Of a stretch of 64,000 nt of DNA, positions 45,650 to 54,433 are shown in pieces. The position numbers and the translations under genes were made by a program. The notes beneath the pieces were generated by a model, which saw only the letters and a program-made list of their open reading frames with translations, ran no database searches and was not told the DNA's origin. The first letter of the stretch is position 1. Every line of letters begins with the position of its first letter. Source of the stretch: Amycolatopsis pittospori (GTDB lineage: Bacteria > Actinomycetota > Actinomycetes > Mycobacteriales > Pseudonocardiaceae); assembly GCF_013870525.1 (NCBI RefSeq), contig NZ_JACBXD010000003.1:124001-188000 (forward strand), written 5' to 3'.

Positions 45650-46609
45650 ATGCCCTTCGAACCTGTTACCCATGAGCCGGCCGTCGAGCCCGGCAAGGCC
45701 CAGGAACTCGCCCGCGACCTGGTGGTGATCCCGAATCACGGTGTCGACCTCGTGCCCAATATCGGCGTCATCGGCGGCGAGCACTCGGTGCTGGTCGTCG
45801 ACACCGGGCTCGGCCCGCGCAACGCCGAGAAGGTGCTCGCCTTCGCGACCGAGTACGCCCGCGGGCGACGGCTGTACCTGACGACGACGCATTTCCACCC
45901 CGAGCACGCGTTCGGCGCGCAGTCCTTCGAGGATCAGGCGACCTACCTCGTCAACAGCGCCCAGGCGGCGGACCTGGTCCACAAAGGACCCGGCTACCTC
46001 GAAATGTTCCGCGGCCTCGGCGCGCCGGTCGCGCGGAACCTGGAAGGCGTCCGCCTGGCCGAGCCGGATCTGGTCTACGACGACACGTACGACCTCGATC
46101 TCGGCGGCCGGATCGTCCGGCTGCGAGCCACCGGACGCGCGCACAGCAAGGGCGATCAGGTGGTGACCGTCCCCGACGCGGGCGTGCTGTTCACCGGAGA
46201 CCTGATCGAGGCGGGTCAGTTCGCCATCTTCCCCTGGTTCCCGCCCTACGACGCGGACGTCTCGGGCCTGCGGTGGATCGAGGTGCTGCGCGGGCTGGCC
46301 GCCGCCGGGCCGGACGTCGTCGTACCGGGCCACGGCGGCGTTTCCGGACGTCAGGTGCTGACCGACGTCCGCGAGTACCTCGAACTGCTGCGCGACGAGA
46401 CATGGAGGCGGCGGGACTCGGCTCTCCCCGAAGAGACGATCGCCGCCGAAGTCGAAGCACTGATGATCGAACGTCATCCGGAATGGGAAGGCCGGGACTG
46501 GATCGCCAAAGGCGTCGGCTGCTTCTGCTCCGAGCACACAGGGCACTCAGCGCACTCAGGGCATGAGACAGCAGGCGCCGGTGAAGCAGCCGTAAGCCCC
46601 TCCGTTTGA
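45650..46609 (+). CDS. Metallo-beta-lactamase-fold hydrolase
   Basis: This 319-aa MBL protein has H81-F-H83-P-E85-H86 in place of HxHxDH; the other ligands include His in ATGRAHSKGDQ, Asp in LFTGDLIEAGQF and His in VVPGHGG. Its substrate is unknown. The Cys-rich GCFCSEH near the C-terminus precedes a His/Ala-rich tail. ATG 45650 gives the first natural N-terminus. The last 54 bp overlap the antisense Cys-rich peptide gene at 46556. Confidence 0.85.
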   Translation: MPFEPVTHEPAVEPGKAQELARDLVVIPNHGVDLVPNIGVIGGEHSVLVVDTGLGPRNAEKVLAFATEYARGRRLYLTTTHFHPEHAFGAQSFEDQATYLVNSAQAADLVHKGPGYLEMFRGLGAPVARNLEGVRLAEPDLVYDDTYDLDLGGRIVRLRATGRAHSKGDQVVTVPDAGVLFTGDLIEAGQFAIFPWFPPYDADVSGLRWIEVLRGLAAAGPDVVVPGHGGVSGRQVLTDVREYLELLRDETWRRRDSALPEETIAAEVEALMIERHPEWEGRDWIAKGVGCFCSEHTGHSAHSGHETAGAGEAAVSPSV

Positions 46610-46732
46610 CGGGTTCTTCCGGTTGTCGAAGTGGTCGATCACCAGGTCGACGTCGGCCTGCCCCGCCAGGGCGACGTCGATCCCGGAGTCGGCGAAGAGC
46701 GAACGGATATCGTCGGAAACGGTGGTCTTCAT
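46556..46732 (-). CDS. 58-aa Cys-rich peptide, candidate RiPP precursor
   Basis: ATG 46732 has an excellent GAGGGAG upstream. The peptide has an acidic N-terminal leader-like part (SDDIRSLFADSGIDVALAG, then VDLVIDHFDNRKNP) and a short C-terminal segment with C49, C54 and C55 (AYGCFTGACCLMP) directly after a double glycine (G44-G45). An acidic leader, a GG cleavage-like site and a Cys/Thr/aromatic core are the general shape of ribosomal peptide precursors. No LanB/LanM, YcaO, radical-SAM or peptidase gene is visible nearby, so the product is open. It overlaps the MBL gene antisense by 54 bp. A metal-binding or regulatory peptide is the alternative. Confidence 0.65.
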   Translation of the reverse strand: MKTTVSDDIRSLFADSGIDVALAGQADVDLVIDHFDNRKNPSNGGAYGCFTGACCLMP

Positions 46733-46878
46733 GGAAATCTCCCTCTGAACCTGCGGTGTTCGATACCGAAATCGTGCAGGTTCGGGCCCACCGCCCGACA
46801 GTGCGAAGCGCCACGGACGACGTGTGGCTTTCCTATGCTCCACTCGCTTCAATCACGCCGCGCAAGTGGAGCACAGTG

Positions 46879-47652
46879 TCACTTGAAGATGGCGATCGGA
46901 TGGACGACGAGTTCACCGGTCTCGGAATCCCAGTCCTCGACCTTGCCGAGGCAGCGCGCCCGGAACGCGCCCGACGGAACGGAATCCCGCAGATCGCCGG
47001 TCACACAGGTGAACCGGATCCGTCTGCTCCGCTCCGGATCGTCCGGGTTTCCGTACGGGGCGAAGAAAACCGTCTCCTCACCGGACTGGGATCGCTTACG
47101 GAACAGGCCCTTCACCGAGACGAACGCCTCGACACCGCGAAGCCGGGTCTTGAGCTGCCGCGTGGTCTCCGGACCGTCGGACCAGCCGAGTTCCTTGACC
47201 AGCGCGCGATTGTGGGTCAGTTCCTCTTTCACCAGATCGACGTAGATGATGTCGTGATGTTTCTCGAGCACCTTCATCACGATGCCGATCACCGTGATCG
47301 GCTCGGCCTTGCGGATGTACCGCCGGAACTCCTCGTCGGTGTCGGTACGCTCCGCTTCACCTTTCAGCGGACCGAATCCGCCGGATCCCCAGAAGCGCCA
47401 CCCGCGGCTCTTCCGTTTCTCGACCTCCTGTTCCAGCGCCTCGTTGTAGCGATGCAACTGGTAGAGGCCCATCACGGATTTCGTGTTCAGGTAGAACCCG
47501 ATACCCCGGATCATCCCCTGATCGCCGTCGGAACGCACACGACGCCAATGCTTCAGGAGGACCACGGCCGCGACGACGAAGGCGGCCAAGGTCAGGACCC
47601 AGACGGCCAGCCACAGTCCCCAGACTTCCCACCACAGATTATCGGCAGCCAC
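46879..47652 (-). CDS. Single-TM protein, third gene of unassigned VWA operon
   Basis: This 257-aa protein starts at GTG 47652 with AAGGAG four nt upstream, inside the end of the previous gene (14-nt overlap). A single N-terminal transmembrane helix (about 8-31: WGLWLAVWVLTLAAFVVAAV) is followed by a basic stretch and a soluble, presumably cytoplasmic, domain. That domain is helical and charged (MGLYQLHRYNEALEQEVEKR; VIGIVMKVLEKHHDIIYVDL), and its last 80 residues are beta-rich. I do not recognise the family. It is the last gene of a three-gene operon with a VWA lipoprotein and a membrane-anchored protein. Confidence 0.75.
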   Translation of the reverse strand: MAADNLWWEVWGLWLAVWVLTLAAFVVAAVVLLKHWRRVRSDGDQGMIRGIGFYLNTKSVMGLYQLHRYNEALEQEVEKRKSRGWRFWGSGGFGPLKGEAERTDTDEEFRRYIRKAEPITVIGIVMKVLEKHHDIIYVDLVKEELTHNRALVKELGWSDGPETTRQLKTRLRGVEAFVSVKGLFRKRSQSGEETVFFAPYGNPDDPERSRRIRFTCVTGDLRDSVPSGAFRARCLGKVEDWDSETGELVVHPIAIFK

Positions 47653-49174
47653 GGATCTCCTTGAACGCGTCGAGCAGGGAGGTGGAGTTCGCGTCGACCA
47701 TCCGGCCACCGGTGGCCTTGGCCGCGCGGTCCAGCTCGGCGGGATCCGCCTCACCGAACCGGATGGTGTACGTGCGCACGCCGGAATCCCTTGGCGCGCG
47801 CAGGAATTCTTCGATACCTTGACCGGTGTTGCTTTCACCGTCGGTCATCAGCACGATCGAAACGTCCCGGCCGGGTTCCGCCTTGCGATAGCCGCCGGCC
47901 TTCGCGTAGGCCTCGCCGAGCGCCGACCAGACCGCCGTATCACCGTCGAAGTCGTCGGCCGCGATGAAGGTGCGCAAGGCGTCCAGGTCCTGCGGGCCGT
48001 TGATGATGAACTCCTTGTCCCCCAGTACCTTCCCGCCGAACCGGAGCACCGTGAGGCGCTCTCCCCGGTAGAACCGGTCGAATCCGCCGCCCGGTCCGCC
48101 GCTCAGCCCGGCGAACGTCGCACGGAGCGCGGCGATCCTCGGCCCCTTCATCGACCCGGAGAAGTCCAGCACGAACAGCACGCGCCCGGGTGCCCGGCCG
48201 GCCGGATCGCCGTAGTCGGCGAGGAGCCGGTCCACCACGGCCGGGTCGTCGGGGAAGTACAGCGAATTCCCGATCGAGGCGGGCAGTCTCGGATCGAGAC
48301 CCACTCCGCCGGTGATCGGCCGCCGGAGCGTCCTTTCCATCAGCTTCTTCTGCGTCTCCGGGCTTCTGAGCCAGGAGACGACCTTGTCGTACGCGTCCCG
48401 CTTGGCCGGGTCGAGCAGCAGGATCGGGTGATCCGCCTGGACGATGCCGTCGCGCGGGTACACCAGTTCCAGCGGCGCCTTGAGCCTGCCGCTGCCGTTC
48501 AAGGTGAGCAAAGTGGACTCGTAGCCGATGATCGCGTCGGCGTCCTGGCGCTCGGCGAACCGGTCGGCCAACGCGGCCGAGGTGTCCGCGGTGACCGTGT
48601 GCCCGACGCGGAAGCCCCGGAGTTTGTCGCACTTCACGTCTTCGAGCCGCAGCGCCGCTCCGGTCCCCGAGGCGGCCGTCGCCACACCGATGAGCGAGGT
48701 GAGTCCGCTGGTCGACGTGGCCGGTTCCGCCATCGCGAACCGGAACGACCCGCTCGCGGCGGCGTCCGCGAGATCCGCCCAGGACAGTGTGCCGCCCGGT
48801 TTCCCGCGGCGCAGTTCCGCCGCCTTCGCCGAGGTCATCGCGACGACCACCGGCGAGACCATGGTCGTGGTGGCGAGTGGCCGCTCACCCTTGTCCGCCG
48901 CCCGCCGGAACTCGAGCTGGAAGAACCGATCGGTGGAAAGCCAGGCGAGATCGTGCGAGGCCCGGCCGGGAATCAAGGCGGTACTCGTGTTGACGGCTGC
49001 CTGGAAATCCATCTCCAGGGCGATTCCGGTATCCCCGCGGAGATCGTCGAGGATCGGCCCGAGGTCGGCGAGTTCGGGACTGGCCAGTACCCGCAGCTTC
49101 ACCGCCTCCCCGCCGCTAGTGCACGCGGTGGCCACCAGGAGCAGGCAGCACAGGACCGCCAGGACCCGCTTCAC
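47639..49174 (-). CDS. Lipoprotein with solute-binding domain fused to VWA domain
   Basis: This 511-aa protein has a lipobox VATAC (C18). Residues about 25-300 form an extracellular solute-binding type II fold (LRVLASPELADLGPILDDL; FRFAMAEPATSTSGLTSLIG; DAIIGYESTLLTL). From about 330 a VWA domain begins with an intact MIDAS D337-F-S339-G-S341, and SIVLMTDGESNTG carries the distal Asp. It is anchored to the outer leaflet of the membrane. Fusion of a binding protein to VWA suggests an adhesive or assembly sensor rather than a simple importer; no ABC permease is nearby. ATGA overlaps the upstream gene, and the next gene starts inside its 3' end. Confidence 0.85.
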   Translation of the reverse strand: MKRVLAVLCCLLLVATACTSGGEAVKLRVLASPELADLGPILDDLRGDTGIALEMDFQAAVNTSTALIPGRASHDLAWLSTDRFFQLEFRRAADKGERPLATTTMVSPVVVAMTSAKAAELRRGKPGGTLSWADLADAAASGSFRFAMAEPATSTSGLTSLIGVATAASGTGAALRLEDVKCDKLRGFRVGHTVTADTSAALADRFAERQDADAIIGYESTLLTLNGSGRLKAPLELVYPRDGIVQADHPILLLDPAKRDAYDKVVSWLRSPETQKKLMERTLRRPITGGVGLDPRLPASIGNSLYFPDDPAVVDRLLADYGDPAGRAPGRVLFVLDFSGSMKGPRIAALRATFAGLSGGPGGGFDRFYRGERLTVLRFGGKVLGDKEFIINGPQDLDALRTFIAADDFDGDTAVWSALGEAYAKAGGYRKAEPGRDVSIVLMTDGESNTGQGIEEFLRAPRDSGVRTYTIRFGEADPAELDRAAKATGGRMVDANSTSLLDAFKEIRGCR

Positions 49175-50406
49175 GGGCAGTCACCGACGGTCTTGATCAT
49201 CTCTTCGAGCACCAGGTTGTCCGGCAGCGGCGTGGTGCCGTCGTTGTCCGCGCTCTCCGGGGTCGGCAGGCCCTGTTCGCGGAGGAAGTCGTACAGCCGC
49301 GCGCTCTTCGTGCTGCCCGCGGGAGTGGCGACGCCGAATCCGAGTTCCATCGCGCGGCGCTGCAGTTCCGGGTCGAAGGTGATCAGCTCGCCCAGCCGTT
49401 CCGCCTCCGGTTTCAGTGCCAGGAACTGCGGTTTCGTCAGGATGTTGTCCCTCGGGTACAGCAGGACGCGGTCGGCGTCCGCCTGGCCGCTCCGCGCCTT
49501 GGCCCGCAACTGCATGGCGAGGTACTGATGCTCGTAGAGGACGACGATCGGCCGATCCCCCTCGGCCAGGTTCGCGTAGGACTCGGACAGATCGGCCGAC
49601 GGGAAGCCTTGGGCCGCCATGAGCGGCTTGACGCGGTCGGCCACCGCCCGCGCGGCCGAAAGGACGGGCGGGCCGGTGGGCGCTCCCGCCGGCCGCGGAT
49701 CGACGACCGGCACCTGACGGCCGTTCTCCAGGAAGGCCAGCAGGGTCAGGTACGTCGCGGCGGAGTTGGAATCGCAGACGTTCGGGGTCTGGGCCAGCAC
49801 CTGGTTCCCGTTCGCGGCACCGAACCGGGCGACGCCCAGCGAATCCCAGGTCTGCTTCCGCTTCATCGTCTCGGCGAACTTCTCGGTGTCCAGCGTGTAG
49901 TAGAGCGGGCTCTCACCGGCCGGTTTCGTCGCGATCTTGTTCTCCACCAGGGTTTCCGCGTAGCGGCGATAGGTGGCGAGGACGATCGGGCTGGTGAACG
50001 GCTGCCGGGCACTGCCCGTCCACTGGTTCGCCCTGGACCGCCGGACGAGGCCGGCGGCGGACTCTCCGGACAGGAACACGAAGTCGTACTGGCTGAGGTC
50101 GTGATTGGCGGCGTCCCGGGAGCCCGCCCTGGTCACGTGGACGCGGATGTGGTGACGCATCAGGATTTCCTGGATCTCGGCGTCCTCGAAGAGATCCGAT
50201 TTGGAGCCCATTTTGCCGCGCAGGACCAGCGTCTGCTGGAAGGGCACCACGATCGTCCCGCTCACGAGCAGGGCGACCAGACCGGTGACGGCGAGGACCA
50301 GCGCGGGTCCGAAAGTGCGCAGGAAACGCCGCCGCAGAAAGAACGCCGGCGGCTTGGGACCGATGGTGAGCTGCGGTTCTTCACGAAGTGATCGATCGGT
50401 CGTCAC
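49171..50406 (-). CDS. Membrane-anchored solute-binding-like protein
   Basis: This 411-aa protein has an N-terminal cytoplasmic stretch, then one transmembrane helix (about 33-55: FGPALVLAVTGLVALLVSGT), then a large extracellular domain. That domain has binding-protein-like segments: FVFLSGESAAGLVRRSRANQ, TSPIVLATYRRYAETLV, RPIVVLYEHQYLAMQLRA and RVLLYPRDNILTKPQFLAL. The last of these resembles the LVYPRDGIVQADHPILLL segment in the lipoprotein encoded next, so the two domains may be distant relatives. First gene of the three-gene operon; ATGA overlap downstream. Function unknown. Confidence 0.78.
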   Translation of the reverse strand: MTTDRSLREEPQLTIGPKPPAFFLRRRFLRTFGPALVLAVTGLVALLVSGTIVVPFQQTLVLRGKMGSKSDLFEDAEIQEILMRHHIRVHVTRAGSRDAANHDLSQYDFVFLSGESAAGLVRRSRANQWTGSARQPFTSPIVLATYRRYAETLVENKIATKPAGESPLYYTLDTEKFAETMKRKQTWDSLGVARFGAANGNQVLAQTPNVCDSNSAATYLTLLAFLENGRQVPVVDPRPAGAPTGPPVLSAARAVADRVKPLMAAQGFPSADLSESYANLAEGDRPIVVLYEHQYLAMQLRAKARSGQADADRVLLYPRDNILTKPQFLALKPEAERLGELITFDPELQRRAMELGFGVATPAGSTKSARLYDFLREQGLPTPESADNDGTTPLPDNLVLEEMIKTVGDCP

Positions 50407-50586
50407 CGATTTCCTCCCCGAATGTCCGGCAAGCCCATTTTACCGGGATGCACCGACGGAAAAGCACGTCTCGATTCGGCTTCCCGCTGGTTCAGGACCC
50501 GCCCTAACCAGGCCGGGAGGCCGGACGGCTACGCTCTTCGGTGGCGAAAAAGCCATGCACCACGACGCCGGGAGATCTGAACCGCC

Positions 50587-52239
50587 ATGCTGGACCGAGC
50601 AGTCATCGACGCCCTGTTCCCCGCCGACCTGCCCGAACCCGAGCACTGGGAGCAGCGCTACCCGGCCCGCGACCTCCCCGAGGGCGCCCGGGTCACCCGC
50701 TTCGGACCGTCCCCCACCGGGTTCGTCCACATCGGCGGCATCTACGTCGCCACCATCGACCAGGACGTCGCCCGCCGCACCGGCGGCCGCTACCTGGTCC
50801 GGGTCGAGGACACCGACCGGTCACGTGAGGTCGAAGGCGCCCTCGACCAGTTCGAGCGCGGTTTCTCCTACTTCGGCCTCGCCTCCGACGAAGACATCCA
50901 CCGCGGCGGCGACTACGGCCCGTACCAGCAGTCCGAGCGCGAGCAGATCTACCTGACCTACGTCCGGCACCTGCTCCGCCTCGGCCGCGCGTACCTCGAC
51001 TTCGCCACCAAGGACGAACTGGCGGCGATCACCGCGCGCCAGCAGGCCACGAAGCTGCCGACCGGTTACTACGGTTCCTGGGCCATCTGGCGCGACGCCG
51101 ACCCAGCCGACGTCCAGGCCAAGCTCGACGCCGGTGACCCGTACGTCGTGCGGTTCCGCGCGCCGGACGACACCGGTGCCCGCGCCCGGTTCACCGACGC
51201 CATCCGCGGCCCGCTCGAAGCCGAGGCCAACCGCAACGACGTCGTCATCCTCAAGAGCTCCGACCAGAGCCCGCGCCTGCCGACCTACCACTTCGCGCAC
51301 GCCGTCGACGACCACCTGATGCGCGTCAACCTGGTCATCCGCGGCGACGAGTGGATCTCGTCGGTGCCGACACATCAGCAGCTGTTCGACGCGCTCGCCT
51401 TCGAGCCGATCACGTACGCGCACATCGCGCCGCTGATGAAGCAGGAGGGCGGCAGCAAGCGCAAGCTGTCCAAGCGCAAGGACCCGGAAGCTAGCGTCGA
51501 CTTCTACATCGAGTCGGGCTACCCGGCGAAGGCGGTGCTGTACTACCTGCGCGGTCTCGCGAACGGCCGTCTCGCCGAGATGCCGCTCGACCAGGCCCTG
51601 ACCGAGCCGATCAACCTCGACGAATGCGGTGTCGCCGGCCCGCTGGTCGACCTGGTCAAACTCGACGACATCTCGGCCGACCACATCGCGACGCTGTCCG
51701 GCGCCGAGATCCTCGCCGAGGTGAGCGCCTGGGCGGAACGGTTCGACCCCGCGCTGCGCACAGTCCTCGACGCCGAGCCCGAGCTCGCGCTGCGCGCGCT
51801 GGCCGTCGAGCGCGACGGCGCGGAGAACCCGCGCAAGGACCTCAAGAAGTGGAGCGAGTTCCGCGCCGTCTACGGGTTCTTCTTCCCGCAGCTGCACGCC
51901 GCCGTCGCCGGCCCGGACGACGAGCGGATCGCCGCACTCGGCGTCGACCGCGACGTCGTCCAGGCCGTGGCGCGCGACTTCGTCGGCAACTACCAGCAGC
52001 TCGACGACGGCCAGGAATGGTTCCAGCAGATCCGCGACGTGGCCGCGAAGCACGGTTTCGCGAAGAACGCCAAGGAACTCAAGAAGAACCCCGAGGCCTT
52101 CCCCGGCTCGATTCGCGAGGCTTCGCAGATCATCCGGATCGCGATCACCGGCTCGACCCGGAGCCCGGACCTGCACTCGATCACGCAGGCGCTGGGCCGC
52201 GAGGAGACGCTGGGCCGCTTCAACGGCCTCGTCGGCTAA
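50587..52239 (+). CDS. gltX: Glutamate--tRNA ligase family protein, likely second GltX paralogue
   Basis: This 550-aa class I synthetase has HIGG (48-51) for the HIGH motif within RFGPSPTGFVHIGGIY, RVEDTDRSRE and KLSKR (293-297) for KMSKS. The anticodon-binding region spans about 350-550. The length and the sequence around HIGH fit a GluRS longer than the usual actinobacterial gene (about 490 aa), so a second, more Firmicutes-like gene is likely, though I cannot see the rest of the genome. Usual function: charging tRNA-Glu. ATG 50587 begins the protein; GGGAGATCTGAACCGCC lies upstream. It is followed by two palindromes. Confidence 0.87.
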   Translation: MLDRAVIDALFPADLPEPEHWEQRYPARDLPEGARVTRFGPSPTGFVHIGGIYVATIDQDVARRTGGRYLVRVEDTDRSREVEGALDQFERGFSYFGLASDEDIHRGGDYGPYQQSEREQIYLTYVRHLLRLGRAYLDFATKDELAAITARQQATKLPTGYYGSWAIWRDADPADVQAKLDAGDPYVVRFRAPDDTGARARFTDAIRGPLEAEANRNDVVILKSSDQSPRLPTYHFAHAVDDHLMRVNLVIRGDEWISSVPTHQQLFDALAFEPITYAHIAPLMKQEGGSKRKLSKRKDPEASVDFYIESGYPAKAVLYYLRGLANGRLAEMPLDQALTEPINLDECGVAGPLVDLVKLDDISADHIATLSGAEILAEVSAWAERFDPALRTVLDAEPELALRALAVERDGAENPRKDLKKWSEFRAVYGFFFPQLHAAVAGPDDERIAALGVDRDVVQAVARDFVGNYQQLDDGQEWFQQIRDVAAKHGFAKNAKELKKNPEAFPGSIREASQIIRIAITGSTRSPDLHSITQALGREETLGRFNGLVG

Positions 52240-52281
52240 GACGCATTCTGTCGAGAGGCGGACGAACGTCTCGCGGGAGGC

Positions 52282-52334
52282 GTTGCGAAAGCCACTTTCG
52301 CAACGTTCAGCGTTGCGAAAGTGGCTTTCGCAAC
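52282..52334. repeat. 53-bp nested palindrome, copy 4
   Basis: Both 23-bp arms are identical to the other copies, but the 7-nt spacer is GTTCAGC rather than GTTGAAG. It begins 42 nt after the gltX-like stop. The arms are conserved while the spacer varies. Confidence 0.9.
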
Positions 52335-52372
52335 ACGCCTTCGCGGCTGCGCCCGTACCAGGACGAGGGCTG

Positions 52373-52414
52373 CGTGAGTGATCAGTGACGTTGGAACGTC
52401 ACTGATCACTCACG
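52373..52414. terminator. Perfect 20-bp hairpin, CGTGAGTG family
   Basis: CGTGAGTGATCAGTGACGTT (52373-52392) pairs perfectly with 52395-52414, with GG in the loop. The right arm overlaps the last codons and stop of the convergent HPF-like gene, so those codons are constrained by the hairpin. It sits between two convergent genes. Confidence 0.72.
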
Positions 52415-52782
52415 ACCACGCCGACCTGCTCCGGGTCCTCCGGGGCGGGCATGTGACGGATGCTTTCGCTGCCCTTGTGGTCGTGGGCGCGGCTGTACCG
52501 GGAATCGAGCACCCGTCCCAATTTGTGCGCCGCCCCGGCGTACGCCTCGTCCACGGTGGCCGCGTGGTGGGTGACCGCGAGCGGTTGTTTACCACCGGGC
52601 CGCGCCTCGATCACGCACTTCTTGTCCTCCGGTTTGCCGCCGGCGTCCTCGCTGAGGTGTACCTCCACCCGGGTCAACCATCCGCCGAACCGGGACAGGC
52701 TGTCCTCCAAGTCGGTCGACACGAAGGTGACCAGCTTTTCGCCACCGGGGATGTTGTGGTCGGTGTTGACCTGGATCTGCAC
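52399..52782 (-). CDS. HPF/RaiA-family ribosome-associated protein
   Basis: This 127-aa protein has a beta-alpha-beta-beta-beta-alpha pattern like the N-terminal domain of hibernation factors (VQIQVNTDHNIPGGEKLV; VEVHLSEDAGG; KKCVIEARPGGKQPLAVTHH; VDEAYAGAAHKLGRVLDSRY). It probably binds the 30S decoding centre in stress or stationary phase. It lacks the C-terminal dimerisation domain of long HPF. GTG 52782 is used because GGAGG lies 6 nt upstream; the GTG at 52788 abuts that site. Its 3' end is inside a hairpin. Confidence 0.8.
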   Translation of the reverse strand: MQIQVNTDHNIPGGEKLVTFVSTDLEDSLSRFGGWLTRVEVHLSEDAGGKPEDKKCVIEARPGGKQPLAVTHHAATVDEAYAGAAHKLGRVLDSRYSRAHDHKGSESIRHMPAPEDPEQVGVVVSDQ

Positions 52783-52981
52783 GAGCACCCTCCAAAACGG
52801 GGAACGGCGATGATCTCCTTCAGTACCACGGGAGCGGCCGGCTCAAACCCCCTCGGTTCAGCGACAGGAACCGACCGTGGAAACCGCGACCTTCGCCGGG
52901 GCCATTCGCGAGGTTTCGCAGATCTCTCTTGCGACAACCGGAATTTCGTGCCCCCCGAGGCAGGCCGATAGCGTCGAATTC

Positions 52982-54433
52982 ATGGAATGGAGCTTTGAAT
53001 CGGCCGAAGAACTCGTTGCCGCGTTGCGCGCCGGTGCGGTGACATCGGTGGAACTGACCGACGAGGCGATCGCCCGTATCGAACGCGAAGACGAGGTGGT
53101 CAACGCGATCTGTGTGCCGGACTTCGACCGTGCGCGGGCCGCCGCACTCCAGGCCGACCAGGCACGTGCGCGCGGCGAGGACCGGCCGCTGCTCGGTGTT
53201 CCGGTGACGGTCAAGGAGTCGTACGACATCGCCGGGCTGCCCACGACCTGGGGTATGCCACCGCACCGGGATCACATGCCTGCCGAAGACGCGGTCCAGG
53301 TCTCGCGGCTTAAAGCCGCGGGCGCGGTGGTGCTCGGCAAGACCAACGTGCCGTTGGGGTTGCAGGACATCCAGAGCTTCAACGAGATCTACGGCACCAC
53401 CACCAACCCGTGGGATCACACTCGCACGTCGGGCGGATCGTCCGGCGGCTCGGCGGCGGCCCTCGCGTCCGGGTTCGGCGCGCTGTCCATCGGCTCCGAC
53501 ATCGGAGGCTCGCTGCGCACTCCCGCGCATTTCTGCGGCGTCTACGCGCACAAGCCGACGCTCGGGCTGGCGGCGACCCGCGGCATGGTCGCGCCGTCCG
53601 AGCCTGTCTTGCCGGTCGACCTCGACCTCGCCGTCGTCGGCCCGATGGCGCGCACCGCCCGCGACCTCACGCTCCTGCTGGACGTCATGGCCGGACCGGA
53701 CCCGCTGACGCACGGTGTGGCCTACGACCTGGCACTGCCGCCCGCCCGCCACGAACGGCTCCGCGATTTCCGGGTCTTGGTCCTCGACGAGCATCCGCTC
53801 ATTCCGACCGGGTCCGCCGTCCGAACGGGCGTGAATCGGGTGGCCGCCGCGCTCGTCGACGGCGGTGCCCGCGTCGAACGGCACAGTCCGCTGCTGCCCG
53901 ATCTGACCGAAGCCGCGACGCTCTACCTGCAGTTGCTGATTTCGGGCTCCGTCGCACGCTTTCCCCTCGACTCGTACGAGGAGCTGCAGGCCCGCGCCGC
54001 CGGACTGAGCGCGGACGATCAGAGTCTCGACTCCGTGCGACTGCGCGCCATGGTGTTCAGCCACCGCGACTGGCTCGAGGCGAACAACCGTCGCGAGGTC
54101 CACCGCCAGGGCTGGCGGCGGTTCTTCGCCGAATTCGACGCCGTGGTGTGCCCGATCACGCCGACGCCCGCGTTCCCGCACGACCACGACCCCAATCCGT
54201 TGGAACGGCACATCGACATCGACGGCGTCGAGTACCCGTACTTCGACCAGCTCGTCTGGGCAGGCCTGGCCACCATGCCCGGCCTGCCCGCCACCGCCGT
54301 CCCCGCGGACCGGTCCCCCGAGGGCCTGCCGGTCGGAGTGCAGCTCATCGGTCCGATGTTCGAGGACCGCACCCCGCTGCGTCTGGCCGAACTGCTGGAA
54401 CGGGAGATGGGCGGCTTCCAGGCACCGAAGTAG
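52982..54433 (+). CDS. Amidase (amidase signature family)
   Basis: This 483-aa amidase has the Ser-cisSer-Lys triad: K78 in VTVKES, S154 in GGSSGGS and S177 in GSDIGGSLRTPA. It hydrolyses a carboxamide in the cytoplasm; substrate unknown. ATG 52982 gives a normal N-terminus; an in-frame ATG at 52877 would add residues without homology-like character. It converges with helD, and their 3' ends overlap by 89 bp. Confidence 0.9.
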   Translation: MEWSFESAEELVAALRAGAVTSVELTDEAIARIEREDEVVNAICVPDFDRARAAALQADQARARGEDRPLLGVPVTVKESYDIAGLPTTWGMPPHRDHMPAEDAVQVSRLKAAGAVVLGKTNVPLGLQDIQSFNEIYGTTTNPWDHTRTSGGSSGGSAAALASGFGALSIGSDIGGSLRTPAHFCGVYAHKPTLGLAATRGMVAPSEPVLPVDLDLAVVGPMARTARDLTLLLDVMAGPDPLTHGVAYDLALPPARHERLRDFRVLVLDEHPLIPTGSAVRTGVNRVAAALVDGGARVERHSPLLPDLTEAATLYLQLLISGSVARFPLDSYEELQARAAGLSADDQSLDSVRLRAMVFSHRDWLEANNRREVHRQGWRRFFAEFDAVVCPITPTPAFPHDHDPNPLERHIDIDGVEYPYFDQLVWAGLATMPGLPATAVPADRSPEGLPVGVQLIGPMFEDRTPLRLAELLEREMGGFQAPK

